From JBOHDX01 sp050700835 (GTDB taxonomy: Bacteria; Actinomycetota; Actinomycetes; Propionibacteriales; Nocardioidaceae), in contig JBOHDX010000054.1 of NCBI GenBank assembly GCA_050700835.1, positions 62,001 through 126,000 on the forward strand: DNA of 64,000 nucleotides, written 5' to 3'. Shown here one piece after another: positions 61,924-64,000 of the stretch. The position numbers and the translations under genes were made by a program. Under the pieces are notes generated by a model. It made no database searches. It was not told the origin of the DNA and saw nothing but the letters and a program-made list of their open reading frames with translations. Position 1 is the first letter of the stretch. Every line of letters starts with the position of its first letter.

Positions 61924-64000
61924 ATGAGCAAGCAAGGCCAGCGGACCCAGCCGGTCCCCGTACCCATCGACGAGCTCTCCCGGATCGTGGCCGGAACCCA
62001 CTACGATCCGCACGCGGTCCTCGGCCCGCACCCCTACGACGGCGGCCTGTCGGTCCGGGTGCTCCGGCCGCTGGCCAAGACCGTCCGGGTGGAACATGAG
62101 GCGGGTGTCACCGAGCTAGCGCACGAGCATGGCGGGATCTGGGCCGGCACGCTCGACAGTCCGGTCGTGGTCGACTACCGCGTCCTCGTGGACTACGGCG
62201 ACGGCGTCACCCACCTGGTCGACGACCCCTACCGCTACCTGCCGTCGCTCGGCGAGGTCGATCTGCATCTGATCTCCGAAGGCCGGCACGAGCGCCTGTG
62301 GGACGTCCTGGGCGCGCACGTTCAGCGCTACGCCACGCCGTCCGGCCCGGTCACCGGCACGTCGTTCGCCGTGTGGGCGCCGAACGCGAAGGGCGTGCGC
62401 GTGCTCGGCGACTTCAACGGGTGGAACGGCGAGGCTCATCCCCTGCGCTCGATGGGCTCGTCGGGCGTTTGGGAGCTGTTCGTGCCCGACGTCGGCAGCG
62501 GTACGCACTACAAGCTGTCCATCTGTGGCGCCGACGGCGTGTGGCGTGCCAAGGCGGACCCGATGGCGTTCGCCGCGCAAGTGCCACCGGAGACTGCCTC
62601 GCGGGTCTTCGAGTCGGACTACGTGTGGGGCGACGCCGCCTGGCTGGCCGAACGCACCGCGACGCCCGCGCACGAGCGACCGATGAACACCTACGAGCTT
62701 CACCTCGGCTCCTGGCGGCGCGGGCTGTCCTACCGCGAGCTCGCGACCCAGCTGGTCGACTACGTGTCCGGACTGGGTTTCACCCACGTGGAGCTCATGC
62801 CGGTGATGGAGCATCCGTTCGGGGGCTCGTGGGGATACCACGTCACCGGCTTCTACGCCCCCACGTCGCGCTTCGGCAGCCCCGACGACTTCCGGCACCT
62901 CGTCGACGCGCTGCACCAGGCCGGGATCGGGGTGATCCTCGACTGGGTGCCGGGTCATTTCGCCACCGACGAGTGGGCACTGGCGAAGTTCGACGGGCAG
63001 GCCTTGTACGAGCACGCGGACCCGCAGCGGGGCTGGCATCCCGAGTGGGGGTCGTACATCTTCGACTTCGGCCGTCGCGAGGTACGCAACTTCCTGGTGG
63101 CCAACGCGTTGTACTGGATGGAGGAGTTCCACGCCGACGGTCTGCGGGTCGACGGGGTCGCGTCGATGCTCTATCTCGACTACTCCCGGAAGTCAGGCGA
63201 GTGGACCCCGAACATCCATGGTGGCCGGGAGAACCTCGAAGCCGTGTCCTTCCTGCAGGAGGTCAACGCCACCTGCTTCCGGCGGGTTCCCGGCGTCACC
63301 ACGATCGCCGAGGAGTCGACGTCGTGGCCGGGCGTCACCAGGCCGACTCACCTGGGCGGACTCGGTTTCGGCTTCAAGTGGAACATGGGCTGGATGCACG
63401 ACTCCCTCGGCTACGTCGAGCAGGACCCGATCTACCGGCAGTTCCACCACCAGCAGATGACGTTCGCGATGATGTACGCGTACTCCGAGAACTTTGTGCT
63501 GCCCCTGTCGCACGACGAAGTGGTGCACGGCAAGGGGTCCCTGTTGCGCAAGCTGCCCGGTGATCGCTGGCAACAGCTCGCGACCCTGCGCGCCTACCTC
63601 GCCTACATGTGGGCCCATCCGGGCAAGCAGCTGCTCTTCATGGGGGCCGAGATAGGCCAGGAGTCGGAGTGGTCGGAGCAGCGCGAGCTCGACTGGTGGC
63701 AGCTCGACAACCCCGACAACGCCGGGCTGCACCGGCTCGTGCGCGACATCAACCACGCCTACCGCGCGCAGGGGCCACTGTGGCGGGGCGACGACGACCC
63801 TTCGGGGTTCAGCTGGATCGACGCCAACGACTCGACCAACAACGTGTTCAGCTTCGTGAGGCGCACCGGCGACGAGCTGGTCGCCTGCATCGCCAACTTC
63901 GCCGCCGTCCCGCACGAGGGTTACCACCTGGGTCTGCCCACAGCCGGCACCTGGCAGGAGCTCGTCAACACCGACTCCGACGTCTACGGCGGCTCCGGTG
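61924..64000 (+). CDS. glgB: 1,4-alpha-glucan branching enzyme (cut by window end)
   Basis: Makes alpha-1,6 branches in the glucan built by GlgE. The 692 residues seen include both N-terminal CBM48-like domains (DPHAVLGPHPYDGGLSVRV and SFAVWAPNAKGVRVLGDFNGWNG). The catalytic barrel has GGSWGYHVTGFYAPTSRFG, nucleophile Asp in ADGLRVDGVASMLYLDYSR, Glu in TTIAEESTSWPGV and LPLSHDEVVHGKGSL. Perhaps 30-50 C-terminal residues lie beyond base 64000. The 75 bases before it have a C-rich run and a weak -10 (GAGGCT) seven bases from the ATG. Confidence 0.96.
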   Translation, partial: MSKQGQRTQPVPVPIDELSRIVAGTHYDPHAVLGPHPYDGGLSVRVLRPLAKTVRVEHEAGVTELAHEHGGIWAGTLDSPVVVDYRVLVDYGDGVTHLVDDPYRYLPSLGEVDLHLISEGRHERLWDVLGAHVQRYATPSGPVTGTSFAVWAPNAKGVRVLGDFNGWNGEAHPLRSMGSSGVWELFVPDVGSGTHYKLSICGADGVWRAKADPMAFAAQVPPETASRVFESDYVWGDAAWLAERTATPAHERPMNTYELHLGSWRRGLSYRELATQLVDYVSGLGFTHVELMPVMEHPFGGSWGYHVTGFYAPTSRFGSPDDFRHLVDALHQAGIGVILDWVPGHFATDEWALAKFDGQALYEHADPQRGWHPEWGSYIFDFGRREVRNFLVANALYWMEEFHADGLRVDGVASMLYLDYSRKSGEWTPNIHGGRENLEAVSFLQEVNATCFRRVPGVTTIAEESTSWPGVTRPTHLGGLGFGFKWNMGWMHDSLGYVEQDPIYRQFHHQQMTFAMMYAYSENFVLPLSHDEVVHGKGSLLRKLPGDRWQQLATLRAYLAYMWAHPGKQLLFMGAEIGQESEWSEQRELDWWQLDNPDNAGLHRLVRDINHAYRAQGPLWRGDDDPSGFSWIDANDSTNNVFSFVRRTGDELVACIANFAAVPHEGYHLGLPTAGTWQELVNTDSDVYGGSG

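Overview
The window is chromosomal DNA from a high-GC Gram-positive bacterium, an actinomycete (Actinomycetota). The evidence is very high GC, frequent GTG starts, stop/start overlaps of the GTGA or ATGA type, many leaderless promoters, a complete GlgE-type alpha-glucan/trehalose cluster, the actinobacterial block gatB-gatA-gatC-ligA-(metE-like)-mnmA-cysteine desulfurase, and an ilvB leader peptide of the actinobacterial kind. The order cannot be fixed from this sequence. No rRNA, tRNA or CRISPR array was seen.

Region 1 (1-7.8 kb, minus strand) makes branched-chain amino acids and serine. The order of transcription is ilv leader peptide/attenuator, ilvB, ilvN, ilvC, then serA; ilvD is nearby under its own promoter. 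A 26-bp tandem repeat at the ilvB/ilvN junction creates two overlapping nine-codon minigenes. A pyridoxamine-phosphate-oxidase-like gene between ilvB and ilvD has a one-base frameshift.

Region 2 (7.9-21.3 kb) holds an Asp-box (BNR) beta-propeller gene divergent from a PadR regulator and an MpaB-type oxygenase homologue. A minus-strand nine-gene operon follows: a peptide-type ABC importer (five genes), gamma-glutamyltransferase, a FadR-type GntR regulator, an L-lactate-permease-family transporter and a D-2-hydroxyacid dehydrogenase. It looks like a self-regulated uptake and breakdown route for a gamma-glutamyl or related conjugate.

Region 3 (21.4-36.7 kb) is housekeeping: GNAT acetyltransferase, gatBAC, ligA, a short cobalamin-independent methionine-synthase-like protein, mnmA and its sulfur donor, a YCII protein, and an APH-fold kinase. 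A DoxX-Rieske fusion protein with a heme-type membrane partner then stands divergent from a two-component system.

Region 4 (36.8-40.1 kb) is a mobile-DNA scar: an antitoxin-like gene with only a stub of its toxin, an IS110-family element with a frameshifted transposase and a structured noncoding end, a small gene broken by an in-frame stop, and the C-terminal half of a tyrosine recombinase running into etfA.

Region 5 (39.9-49.1 kb) has etfBA, two methyltransferases, a GT4 glycosyltransferase, a hexapeptide acyltransferase and an enoyl-CoA hydratase. Between them an AbiEi/DUF559-type gene is bracketed by two related 78-bp palindromic elements and dense short repeats.

Region 6 (49.1-64 kb) is the glycogen/GlgE/trehalose cluster: glgX, glgP, glgE, treS, maltokinase and glgB (cut by the window end). 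A complete SsuABC/TauABC-like ABC importer is lodged between glgP and glgE.
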